This document shows, piece after piece, positions 42,907 through 51,312 of a DNA stretch of 60,848 nucleotides. The notes below the pieces were generated by a model that saw only the letters and a program-made list of their open reading frames with translations, made no database searches and was not told where the DNA came from. The translations under genes were made by a program, and so were the position numbers. Source of the DNA: Bacteroidota bacterium (lineage in GTDB: Bacteria; Bacteroidota; Bacteroidia; Chitinophagales; UBA10324); the NCBI GenBank assembly GCA_018267315.1, contig JAFDYS010000037.1:84660-145507 (forward strand), given 5' to 3'. Position 1 is the stretch's first letter; each line of letters begins with the position of its first letter.

Positions 42907-44571
42907 TTATGCCCAGCATACCTCCGTATCATTTCGGAATACCGGTTCCAATTTCTCTTCATACTTGTGGGCTATTTCATTTCTTTTCAGTTTGAGTGTG
43001 GGGGTGAGCAGGTTGTTTTCAGGCGTCCATTCTTCTTCCACAATTATCGCCTTCTTCAATTTCTGATAGTCCATACAATCCTTGTTGTACCGTTCCAACT
43101 GCGCGCCGATTCGTCGCTCCACCTCCGGTTTAGCAAGCGACTTTCCATGACGAGACAGCACAACCAGCAGAAAGGGTTGCGGGTAGCGGCTCCCGAGTAC
43201 GCAGGCCTGATCAATTTCATCCATTGAGAGAAACACTGTTTCCGCTGCTCCCGGAACAATGTATTCTCCTTTGGTTGTTTTGAAAATATCCTTGACGCGG
43301 CCGGTGATGGTGAGGTATCCGTCTTCTATACTGCCCATGTCGCCGGTGTGAAGAAAACCGTCAATCAGCGTTTGAGCATTCAGTTCATCATTGTGATAAT
43401 ATCCATTCATAACCCATGATGCGCGTTGCACGATTTCATACGTATCAGGAAGCACTTTCACCTCCTGGTTTGGAAATATTTTTCCCACCGTACCGATCCG
43501 GATGTCATCGGGAGGATTTAGAGAACACGCATTGAAGTCTTCACTCAACCCGTAGCCCTCCCGGATGTTTATGTCCAGCCGGTGGAACCACCTGAGCAGA
43601 TCGGCAGAAATAGGTGCGGCGCCGCTCAGAATCACTTCCGCTTTTTTCAGCCCGAGCGCCGCCTTGATTCTTTTTCGCAGCAGGGAGTTCATGACCGGAA
43701 TCTTCAGCAGGCGGTTCAATTGCTGCGGCGGTAATCTTTCAGTGATCTTCTCTTTAAATTTATGCCACACCCGCGGCACGCCGAGGAAGTGCGTGGGCAG
43801 TACGCTCTTCATGTTGCGTGAAAATGAATCGGTGGATTCAACAAATGAGATGCTCCCGCCCGAGTAAATTCCTCCAAACTCCACGATGCCACGTTCGGCT
43901 GCATGCGACAATGGCAGGTATGACAAAAACCGGTTGCCTCTGCGGTTAAGCAGAATCATTCCACTTGCAGCCAGCACGGCGTTTATGGTGGTGCGGTACG
44001 TGTGCACCACTCCCTTGGGTGTACCCGTAGTGCCTGATGTGTAAATGATGGTTACCGGGTCATCAGGCCGCGGGTGAACTATGCGCGCCTCATCGGCAGG
44101 TAAACCGGCCACCTGATCCAGTGAATCTGCGCCGCTCAGGTGATAACTGCTGAATGAAACAACACGGATGTTTTTTGGAATGGATTCCTGAGCTGCCTGC
44201 CAGTCGCTTGGTTTCAACTTGCCCGCAAAGAGAATTTGACAACCCGAATGTTGCAGAATGGAATGGAGCATATCAGGATGCACATTCGCATAAAAAGGAA
44301 CTGACACCATGCCGCTCATCATAATCGCGAGGTCGCAGATGATCCACTCAGCACAGTTTTGCGACCAGATGCCGATGCGCGATCCGGCTTCTACATGCTG
44401 TTGCTGAAGCCATGCAGCAATTTTTCGCGCGGCGTCTCCTGTTTCATTCCACGTGTATTCTTTCCATTGATCACCTTGCGGCTGTCTGAGAAAAATGTCA
44501 TCCGGAATTTCCCGTTCGTGATTCAGGAAGCAACCGAGAATTCCCTCTGATAAACCGTTGGTGTGTTGCAT
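42907..44571 (-). CDS. Long-chain acyl-CoA synthetase (AMP-binding)
   Basis: 554 residues from ATG 44571. It activates fatty acids with ATP and CoA. The P-loop-like TIIYTSGTTGTPKGVVHTY (~residues 177-195) and the adenylate-binding motifs VILSGAAPIS, REGYGLSE and FLHTGDMGSIEDGYLTITGR follow in the expected order. This resembles the FadD15/Fcs group of acyl-CoA synthetases (AMP-forming). First of a two-gene unit with the SDR. Peripheral to membranes, no helix predicted. Confidence 0.92.
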   Translation of the reverse strand: MQHTNGLSEGILGCFLNHEREIPDDIFLRQPQGDQWKEYTWNETGDAARKIAAWLQQQHVEAGSRIGIWSQNCAEWIICDLAIMMSGMVSVPFYANVHPDMLHSILQHSGCQILFAGKLKPSDWQAAQESIPKNIRVVSFSSYHLSGADSLDQVAGLPADEARIVHPRPDDPVTIIYTSGTTGTPKGVVHTYRTTINAVLAASGMILLNRRGNRFLSYLPLSHAAERGIVEFGGIYSGGSISFVESTDSFSRNMKSVLPTHFLGVPRVWHKFKEKITERLPPQQLNRLLKIPVMNSLLRKRIKAALGLKKAEVILSGAAPISADLLRWFHRLDINIREGYGLSEDFNACSLNPPDDIRIGTVGKIFPNQEVKVLPDTYEIVQRASWVMNGYYHNDELNAQTLIDGFLHTGDMGSIEDGYLTITGRVKDIFKTTKGEYIVPGAAETVFLSMDEIDQACVLGSRYPQPFLLVVLSRHGKSLAKPEVERRIGAQLERYNKDCMDYQKLKKAIIVEEEWTPENNLLTPTLKLKRNEIAHKYEEKLEPVFRNDTEVCWA

Positions 44572-44733
44572 GTCGTATTCCTGCTCACATAAAGTTAAGG
44601 AAGCCCGGTGATGCAATCCACGTATGGAACCATTTTTTTAGTTGAGCATAGAATGAGATGAAATGTGAATTCACATTTGAGGCAGTCGGTTGCAGATGAA
44701 CTATACTGATCAGCAATTGATATTTCGAAATTA

Positions 44734-46287
44734 CTACCAGGCAGGTTTCAATCCGTAAATCACGCCGCCGCTCAGTTCGGCGTTACCATTTTCACTGTAT
44801 AACCGTACTTGATTGAAATCTTCAGTGGGGAAAAATATTTCTGTCATCGCCAGCTTTCCGTCATCCACAAAAACTTCCACAGAAGAAACATCAACCAGTG
44901 CGCGGATGGAAAGCTTGTTGCCCGGCCGGTATGGAGCAACATGTTTTGCTGCAAAGAGCGGCGAGAAGCCGGTGTTTCCGCTATGTATGCGGTCAATGAA
45001 AAACTCTGACTTCGCTGCATCAAATCCGATTTTGACGAACTCATTTTTTGAATTGGAAAGAATGAGACCGAAGTTTTCAGCCGTGGATTTTGAAACATCG
45101 AACACCAGTTCAATGTCCTTCTGAACGGAAGAAGTGATTTTGAACTGAGTTGAATCATTGATGATTTGAGCATTCATAAGAATAGTGTCGTTGCGGAGTA
45201 TTTCCAGTTCTTTCACCGGCAATTGAAAGAGACGGTATCCATCATCCGTTTTTTTCAGTGACAGTTCGTGCGGAACCGTCATCGCGCTGCGCCAGGTTTG
45301 GGTAGGAACTTTCTGAGCGTAATCATTCCAGTTGCTCATCCAGCCGATGAAAATGCTGCGACCATCAGGTGCATGATTCCAGGTGACGCCCGCATAATCA
45401 TCAGCGCCGTAATCGAACCATAGAACTTCAGATGAATCATTTTCATTGATAAAAGTTGTTCCGTTGAAACGTCCAATGAAATACTGCGTTCCCGATCCAC
45501 CGCTCACGGCCCCTCGATCCATATTTTGCAGCAGCACCCATTTTTCTCCTTCAGGGGTTTGCATGGGAAACAGGTTCGGACATTCCCATACGCCACCGTG
45601 TGACCCCTGACCTTTTCCGAACGATCCTGTCAACTCCCAGTTTTTCAAATCAGGCGATGCATAAAACTCCACATGATCACCGACGGCAAGTGCAAGCACC
45701 CAGTACTTTCCCGGTTCGTACCAAAAAACATTCGGGTCACGAAAGTTGAGATCGCCTTTGTTTTTGATCACGGGGTTGCCTGAATATTTTGTCCAGGTTC
45801 TTCCGCGGTCCAGACTGTAGGCGATGCCCTGCGATTCGCGGTCAGTTCTTCCTGCTTTTTCATATTGCATGTTGTGATAGGTGAAAATGGCCACCATGGG
45901 TTTTTCATCGCCGGTTTGAAAACCGCTTGTGTTGTTTTCATCCACCACGGCGCTTCCAGAAAAAATGTAACCAAGCGAATCAGGAAACAATGCAATGGGC
46001 AAATGCTTCCAGTGAACGAGATCAGTGCTCACCGCATGTCCCCAGTGCATCGGTCCCCACACCGTGCTGTCAGGATAGTATTGATAGAAAAGATGGTATT
46101 CACCTTTGTAATACACGAGTCCGTTCGGATCGTTCATCCAGCCCTTTTCAGGAGTGAAATGAATCTGCGGACGATACGGTTCACTGTAGTAACTGTCTTC
46201 CCGGGTTTTTGTTTTCTGATCAGAGCAGGCGGCAAGAGATAAGATGGCAATTAGAATGAGTGCAGTATGAATTAAAAGGTTGATCAC
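44734..46287 (-). CDS. GH32 glycosidase, lipoprotein (fructan beta-fructosidase / levanase type)
   Basis: About 517 residues from the GTG at 46287 (GTG at 46293 is equally possible; no ATG fits before the signal). A lipoprotein signal (LIHTALILIAILSLAAC) anchors it in the membrane. GH32 catalytic motifs are intact: WMNDPNG (nucleophile Asp), FRDPNV and WECPNLF (acid/base Glu), followed by the beta-sandwich domain (~380-517). It hydrolyses beta-fructosides such as sucrose, inulin or levan. It is the last gene of an operon with a sugar porter and a fructokinase-like kinase, which supports fructose as product. Confidence 0.9.
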   Translation of the reverse strand: MINLLIHTALILIAILSLAACSDQKTKTREDSYYSEPYRPQIHFTPEKGWMNDPNGLVYYKGEYHLFYQYYPDSTVWGPMHWGHAVSTDLVHWKHLPIALFPDSLGYIFSGSAVVDENNTSGFQTGDEKPMVAIFTYHNMQYEKAGRTDRESQGIAYSLDRGRTWTKYSGNPVIKNKGDLNFRDPNVFWYEPGKYWVLALAVGDHVEFYASPDLKNWELTGSFGKGQGSHGGVWECPNLFPMQTPEGEKWVLLQNMDRGAVSGGSGTQYFIGRFNGTTFINENDSSEVLWFDYGADDYAGVTWNHAPDGRSIFIGWMSNWNDYAQKVPTQTWRSAMTVPHELSLKKTDDGYRLFQLPVKELEILRNDTILMNAQIINDSTQFKITSSVQKDIELVFDVSKSTAENFGLILSNSKNEFVKIGFDAAKSEFFIDRIHSGNTGFSPLFAAKHVAPYRPGNKLSIRALVDVSSVEVFVDDGKLAMTEIFFPTEDFNQVRLYSENGNAELSGGVIYGLKPAW

Positions 46288-46343
46288 CGGCACGATTTCC
46301 CAATGAACACCCCAACAAAATCGTGAGGGCCATCGTGATTTGA

Positions 46344-46376
46344 TGCGCGGGTCAGTTCGAGCATGTCGAGAACTTG
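46344..46376. repeat. Partial copy of an intercistronic repeat (pfkB-GH32 gap)
   Basis: An 18-bp stretch (46344-46361) is identical to bases 47380-47397 in the other operon gap, and the downstream half (GCATGTCGAGAACT) resembles the other copy's second arm. It sits between the PfkB stop and the GH32 start. Confidence 0.55.
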
Positions 46377-46415
46377 CGGAGCCAGTCATGCAGTTTGCAG
46401 GCATGGGAAATGATT

Positions 46416-47315
46416 TTATCGCCCTTGTGTCCGGATCAAATGTTGGATTTCCTCTTCACTAATCGCCGGATTAGCTCCGCGATGTGTCGCCACCAATGCG
46501 CCGAGAGCGCCGGCATACGTAAGCGCATCAGGCATTGGCTCACCGTTAATATATTTTTTAAGGAAGCCCGCGAGGAATGCATCACCGCTGCCGACGGTAT
46601 CTGCCACCGTCACTTTGAATCCCGGCACGCGGTAAAACTGATCATGCAGCAGCACGGCGCCGTCGCCTCCCTTAGTAACGATGATGGTGTGGAGCGAAAA
46701 TTTTTTCCGGAGAAACTGCATGCGGTCTTCTTCCGATGATCCTGAACCGGGGTGCCAAGCGGCAATAATCTTCAGTTCATCATCATTCAGCTTCACCAAA
46801 TCAGCCCGGTGCAGGAGGGATTCAATCAGAGGTTGCGAGTAATGCGGCGGGCGCAGATTCACATCAAAAATCTTTAATGGCACAGCATCCAGCAAAGCCA
46901 GCAAACTGCGGTGCGTGAGGTTATTCCGGCAAGCCAATGAACCGAAGATGAAGCCGTGCGATTTTTTCACCAGCGAAAGCATTTCATCATTCACTGAAAT
47001 AAAATCCCACGCCACCGGGCTCACAATATCATAACTCGCCTGCTGTTTGTCATCAAGTTGAACTCTCACCGTTCCGGTGGCATAATCCCGGTCGGTTTCT
47101 ATCCATTCAGAAGAAATGTTCCTTGATTCAAGCCACGCTCTTATTTCATTTCCCAATTCATCATTTCCAACACGACTGATGAAATACGTCGGCACTCCCA
47201 GATTGTTGAGATGTGCCGCTACATTGAACGGCGCGCCACCAATCACTTTGCCACCCGGCAGCAAATCCCACAGCACTTCGCCGAAGCAGCAGACGTAAGC
47301 ACCTTTCGAAATCAT
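46416..47315 (-). CDS. PfkB-family sugar kinase (fructokinase-like)
   Basis: 299 residues. PfkB landmarks: GGAPFNVAAHLNNLG (~residues 21-35, substrate lid region), a central NLRPPHY and the C-terminal anion-hole and base DTVGSGDAFLAGFL (~238-251). The family phosphorylates sugars such as fructose, ribose or tagatose. Position between a sugar porter and a GH32 enzyme makes fructokinase the most likely activity (inference). Both neighbouring gaps (118 and 128 bp) carry the hairpin repeat. Confidence 0.88.
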   Translation of the reverse strand: MISKGAYVCCFGEVLWDLLPGGKVIGGAPFNVAAHLNNLGVPTYFISRVGNDELGNEIRAWLESRNISSEWIETDRDYATGTVRVQLDDKQQASYDIVSPVAWDFISVNDEMLSLVKKSHGFIFGSLACRNNLTHRSLLALLDAVPLKIFDVNLRPPHYSQPLIESLLHRADLVKLNDDELKIIAAWHPGSGSSEEDRMQFLRKKFSLHTIIVTKGGDGAVLLHDQFYRVPGFKVTVADTVGSGDAFLAGFLKKYINGEPMPDALTYAGALGALVATHRGANPAISEEEIQHLIRTQGR

Positions 47316-47351
47316 TTGTCTTTTGGATTTTATTTGGCTTCCTCACCCAAC

Positions 47352-47408
47352 TTCCCGATAAACTCGAAGTGACTGCATGTGCGCGGGTCAGTTCGAGTTT
47401 ATCGGGAA
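47352..47408. repeat. Intercistronic inverted repeat (MFS-pfkB gap)
   Basis: Arms of 22 bp at 47352-47373 and 47387-47408 pair with one mismatch around a 13-nt loop, so the transcript can form a strong hairpin. 18 bp of the loop and second arm recur at 46344-46361. Bacteroidota genomes often carry dispersed GTCAGTTCGAG-type palindromes; the copies here appear to belong to that class (recollection). Confidence 0.7.
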
Positions 47409-47433
47409 CAAGCAGAGGCGGTTTATGAATTTT

Positions 47434-48747
47434 TTATTCTTTAATCAACTTCTTCTGCAATTCCTCCAGCGACACACCTTTCGTTTCCGGCATCATCAGC
47501 CATACATACAGTAACTGCAGCACCATCATGCCGCTGAAGAAGGCGAAGATGATGCCACCGCCATACCGTTCCGCGAACAACGGGAAAATGTTAGCGATGA
47601 TGGCTGCGAACACCCAGTGCGTGAGAGACCCGAGCGCCATGCCTTTGGCGCGAATCTGATTCGGGAAAATTTCAGAGATGAAAACCCAGATCACTGAACC
47701 CTGTCCGATGGCATGTGAGGCAATGAACGCGAACACATACACCGGCACATTCGCATACGACTCATTGAAAAATGAAATGGCGATGAGTGCCAGCGAAGTG
47801 ATGTAACCCACCGAGCCGATGAACATGAGCACTCTTCTTCCGAAGCGGTCAATGAGCCACCAGCCGATGATGGTGAAGATCAGATTCACCACACCGATGC
47901 CTACCGTTGACAGTAGCGCGCCGCCTTTTGCCGCTCCTGTCATTTCAAAAATGCGCGGAGCGTAGTAGATGATGGCGTTGATGCCTGAAAGCTGATTGAA
48001 GAAGGCAAAGAGGAAAGCGAGCAGGATGAGCCGGGAAAATCTTTTTGAAAAAAGTTTTTCATGATGATGATGCCCCGGATCATCTGCTGTTTTCCTGATT
48101 TCTGCCACGGCTTCGTCCACATCTTTTTCCGTGATCGAAAGCACTTCCCGCGCTTTGCTTTCATCGCCGCGGTGAAGTATAAGCCAACGGGGAGTTTCGG
48201 GCGTGAACAGCATGAGTAAGGAGAAAACCAGAGCGGGAATGGCCACGATACCCAGCATCCACCGCCAGTCATTGGCTCCGCCCTCCATGAGGTAATTGGA
48301 AATGTAAGCGAGCAGGATGCCGATGACAATGTTCATCTGGAATGAGATCACCATGCGCCCGCGGTATTTCGCGGGAGCGATTTCGGATATATAAACCGGC
48401 GCCACTACAGATGAAGCGCCAATACTTAGTCCGCCCAGCAAGCGGAAGATCATGAATGTGTTCACATCATTCGCGAGAGCTGAACCGAGCGCCGAGAAAA
48501 AGAAAAACAGTCCGATGGCAATGAGGGTTTTCTTTCTTCCGAATTTATCAGCAGGTATTCCACCGAAGGCCGCGCCGATCACGGTGCCGTATAGCGCCAT
48601 GGCCACGGCCAGCCCGTGGCTCCAGTTATCGAGATTCCATAATTGCTGAATATCCTGCTCGGCACCTGAGATCACGGCCGTATCAAGACCGAAAAGAAAT
48701 CCCCCGAGCCCGACGGTGATGGACCAGAAAACCAGTTTGCTGTTCAT
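47434..48747 (-). CDS. Sugar-porter family MFS transporter (fructose/hexose)
   Basis: 437 residues from ATG 48747; the ATG at 48777 would put the operator palindrome inside the gene. Twelve membrane helices. Sugar-porter signatures are clear: GLGGFLFGLDTAVISGA in helix 1, the ADKFGRKKT and DRFGRRVL loops after helices 2 and 8, and the cytoplasmic PETKGVSLEEL at the C terminus. It imports a monosaccharide, probably fructose given the GH32 and PfkB partners. First gene of the operon. Confidence 0.92.
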   Translation of the reverse strand: MNSKLVFWSITVGLGGFLFGLDTAVISGAEQDIQQLWNLDNWSHGLAVAMALYGTVIGAAFGGIPADKFGRKKTLIAIGLFFFFSALGSALANDVNTFMIFRLLGGLSIGASSVVAPVYISEIAPAKYRGRMVISFQMNIVIGILLAYISNYLMEGGANDWRWMLGIVAIPALVFSLLMLFTPETPRWLILHRGDESKAREVLSITEKDVDEAVAEIRKTADDPGHHHHEKLFSKRFSRLILLAFLFAFFNQLSGINAIIYYAPRIFEMTGAAKGGALLSTVGIGVVNLIFTIIGWWLIDRFGRRVLMFIGSVGYITSLALIAISFFNESYANVPVYVFAFIASHAIGQGSVIWVFISEIFPNQIRAKGMALGSLTHWVFAAIIANIFPLFAERYGGGIIFAFFSGMMVLQLLYVWLMMPETKGVSLEELQKKLIKE

Positions 48748-48766
48748 AAGAATGGGTTCATGAAAA

Positions 48767-48793
48767 TTGAATCGCATAAATGTATCGATTCAA
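48767..48793. promoter_or_regulatory. Candidate operator of the fructan operon
   Basis: Perfect 8-bp arms TTGAATCG (48767-48774) and CGATTCAA (48786-48793), 11-bp spacer. On the minus strand it overlaps TACATTTA (48784-48777), a near -7 box, so a bound repressor would block the promoter. No regulator gene lies nearby. Confidence 0.5.
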
Positions 48794-49150
48794 AATAAAA
48801 CGCAATCGGAATGTGACTGCGAACGGGATAAACCCCACGGGTACCAGCGAAAGCTGCGCGGTGACAGTAATTAAGCGGCCGGCATTTCGTAAATTCATTT
48901 ACAGATGTCTGCCTGTGCTTCGGCCCGCCAATTGACGAATCTCACTCGCCGGATTGACTGCTCTCATAGATTGCCGCTTGCACCATCCCCAATTTTGAAT
49001 TGGAAAAGTGTAGGGTGATGCAGAATCACTGCGGGTCATGAAAGGAATTTTATGCTGCCGGCTCTTCGGGGGCAGAGAGTGAAATCAATTTTATGCAAGC
49101 AGTGCGGAGGTGAAAGTTTTTTTGACCACAGGTTAAAACAGGAGGGTGCC
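48794..49150. other. Intergenic stretch before the propeller gene
   Basis: 357 bp with no coding frame recognised apart from an upstream in-frame extension (from 49052) that I reject because a Shine-Dalgarno defines the later start. Small palindrome CCAATT-TTG-AATTGG near 48988-49002. Otherwise nothing assignable. Confidence 0.5.
49141..49146 (+). promoter_or_regulatory. Shine-Dalgarno of the Ignavibacteria-like propeller gene
   Basis: GGAGGG, 4 bp before the ATG at 49151. Strong Shine-Dalgarno sequences are uncommon elsewhere in this window, and this one decides the start. Confidence 0.75.
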
Positions 49151-50605
49151 ATGAAGAACTTATTCAGAATCTTATCCATCATTTTGTTGCTGTGCATGCA
49201 CAGTTCAGTCTTTTCGCAATTCACTTTTGAAAACTATTACGGCGGAATAGATTATGAGGAGGGCAGTGCTGTGGCAGAGACAGATGATGGCGGATTTATA
49301 GTGGTGGGCTACACTGAATCCTTCGGAGCAGGGGGGAGCGATTTTTTTGTTGTGAGGACGGCTGCTGACGGAGATACCGTCTGGACGAAAACCTATGGCG
49401 GAACCAGTTCGGATGTCGCAAAGGATATTGTCAAACTTGACGGAGGACATTATCTGATCGGCGGCTTTACTTCAAGTTTTGGATTGGATGAACCGGATAT
49501 CTATCTCATTGAAATCGATAATGTCGGAAATGTGATCTGGTCTAAGACAATCGGAACCGGGGAAAACGAACAGCTCAACAAAATCAGGAAAACCTCCGAC
49601 GGTGGTTTTATCATCTGCGGCATCACTGAAAAACTGTCGCACTATAAATATTACATGGTGAAAACCAACAGCAATGGTGATACCCTCTGGACCAGAGCAT
49701 ATGACTATGGAATTGCTGAGTGGATCGAGCAGACTGATGACGGAGGATACATTCTCGTGGTTTATCCGTATGAGCCGTTTGGCGTCACGCGGTATGACTT
49801 CCAGCTCGTCAAGCTGGACAGCGAAGGTGAAACCACCTGGTCAAAGTTTTATGGTGCGGCTGATCCCGTGCATGAAATCAGTTTTGCTGTTCAGCAGGCA
49901 ACCGATGGCGGTTATCTGCTTGCCGGGCGGGTAGATGGATACGGGGCGGGTGGCTCTGATTTCCTGATATTAAAAACCGATGCCGACGGTGATTCCCTGT
50001 GGTCCAAAACTTTCGGAGGAGGTGAAGATGAAAGAGCTTTTACCCTCATCAAAACTTCTGACGGCGGATATCTCATCGGAGGATATACAGCCACGTTCGG
50101 TGGCGGATATTTTGATTTCTATCTCGTGAAGACGGATGAGTATGGCGACTCAATGTGGACGAGAACCTACGGCGGCGAATGGCAGGAGATGGTCTTTGAC
50201 GTGAAAGAAACTTCAGACGGAGGGTTTGCAGCCGTTGGCTACACGCTCAGCTATGGCGCCGGGGACTATGATGCTTACCTGGTCAGAACGAACCACGACG
50301 GTGTGGTCACCGCAATTTCTCAACCCGAAACTTCTTTCGGAGAGCGACCGGAATTATTGCAGAACTATCCGAACCCGTTTAATTCAAGCACGGTGATCAG
50401 CTGGCAATCGCCCAAAGCCGGGTGGCAAACGCTCATCATTTATGATATGCTGGGAAAGGAAGTGGCCACACTTGTTGATGAGTACCGGACAGCAGGAAGA
50501 CACATGGTGAAATTCAAGGCAGACGGATTGGCTTCCGGTATGTACTGCTGCAAGTTCTTGGCTGACGACAGAACCTCAACCATAAATATGGTGATCGGCA
50601 AATAG
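49151..50605 (+). CDS. Secreted seven-repeat propeller protein with Ignavibacteria-like T9SS domain
   Basis: 484 residues from ATG 49151, selected by the GGAGGG ribosome site. Signal peptide ending SSVFSQ, then seven repeats each with TSDGGF/Y-type, DFxLVKTDxDGDS and W-x-KT/FGG elements (beta-propeller-like). The C-terminal sorting domain (~residues 405-484) reads QNYPNPFNSSTVISW, YDMLGKEVATLVDEY and FKADGLASGMY, ending MVIGK. It is the form of T9SS domain known from Ignavibacteria and relatives, and unlike those of its neighbours (VYPNP…, GIYxLKF, …KLSVE). Acquisition by horizontal transfer is inferred. Confidence 0.85.
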   Translation: MKNLFRILSIILLLCMHSSVFSQFTFENYYGGIDYEEGSAVAETDDGGFIVVGYTESFGAGGSDFFVVRTAADGDTVWTKTYGGTSSDVAKDIVKLDGGHYLIGGFTSSFGLDEPDIYLIEIDNVGNVIWSKTIGTGENEQLNKIRKTSDGGFIICGITEKLSHYKYYMVKTNSNGDTLWTRAYDYGIAEWIEQTDDGGYILVVYPYEPFGVTRYDFQLVKLDSEGETTWSKFYGAADPVHEISFAVQQATDGGYLLAGRVDGYGAGGSDFLILKTDADGDSLWSKTFGGGEDERAFTLIKTSDGGYLIGGYTATFGGGYFDFYLVKTDEYGDSMWTRTYGGEWQEMVFDVKETSDGGFAAVGYTLSYGAGDYDAYLVRTNHDGVVTAISQPETSFGERPELLQNYPNPFNSSTVISWQSPKAGWQTLIIYDMLGKEVATLVDEYRTAGRHMVKFKADGLASGMYCCKFLADDRTSTINMVIGK

Positions 50606-50913
50606 ATGAAGCTGTGGCAGGCAGAGATGCCGCAGCTCAGGTAAACATGCATCACGCACTTTCTGTCAGTAAATCTATAAGCGCCTCTTAGGCCCGGTGA
50701 GTTGATACGCGCAACCAATCTTGAAAGAACCTGCGCGCAAATATTCAGTCATGCGGGTGTAATACATGCTGACACAATAATCAGTGAATAACTACTACTA
50801 TAAATAATCGGATTTTCTAATGACATAAATCATCCTGCCGCTTTGCAGGATGTCATGAATTTTCACATTGTTATAGAATAAACTTTGTATAACGATTAAT
50901 ACCTCTTTTTGCC
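50606..50913. other. Intergenic region with a leader hairpin
   Basis: 308 bp without a recognised gene. Hairpin CATCCTGC (50831-50838) / GCAGGATG (50845-50852), with outer TGACAT/ATGTCA, lies ~60 bp before the DUF4907 start. AAACTTTG near 50884-50891 is a weak -7 candidate. The structure could be a leader element or a terminator for the previous gene; no T-run follows. Confidence 0.4.
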
Positions 50914-51282
50914 ATGAAAAAGTTTACACGGCTGTTTGCGGCTGTTATTCTCTACTTAACATGCACATTCACTTTTGCGCAATCACAGAACCTTCCTACC
51001 CAACCCTCTTCTCCCTCTCAAAATGAAAGCGCCATTCAAAACGCAGCGCTCACCTACATCATCATTGATGCTCCCAACAGCACCTTCGGTTACGATGTGT
51101 TTATGGACGGCCAACTGATGATTCATCAAGCCAGCATCCCGGCCATGCCCGGCAATGATGGTTTCCGGTCGAAAGACGACGCCGCCAGAGTGGCCGAGCT
51201 CGTCATGTATAAGATCAGAAAAGGTGAAATGCCTCCGACGGTTACAACCGAAGAATTACAGGACCTCCATGTAATTCACTAA
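50914..51282 (+). CDS. DUF4907 domain-containing exported protein
   Basis: 122 residues. Signal peptide ending TFTFAQ, then a Ser/Pro/Gln-rich linker and a compact domain (~residues 50-120) with FGYDVFMDGQLMIHQASIPA, AVELVMYKI-type, and KGEMPPTVTTEEL, the DUF4907 pattern. Function unknown. In this position it is directly followed (30 bp) by a Kelch-repeat T9SS protein; I recall DUF4907 genes next to such Kelch proteins in other Bacteroidota, suggesting a functional pair. No sorting domain is present, so it may stay periplasmic. Confidence 0.8.
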   Translation: MKKFTRLFAAVILYLTCTFTFAQSQNLPTQPSSPSQNESAIQNAALTYIIIDAPNSTFGYDVFMDGQLMIHQASIPAMPGNDGFRSKDDAARVAELVMYKIRKGEMPPTVTTEELQDLHVIH

Positions 51283-51312
51283 TCATTTTAAAAAAATAAA
51301 ATTCTAATCATC

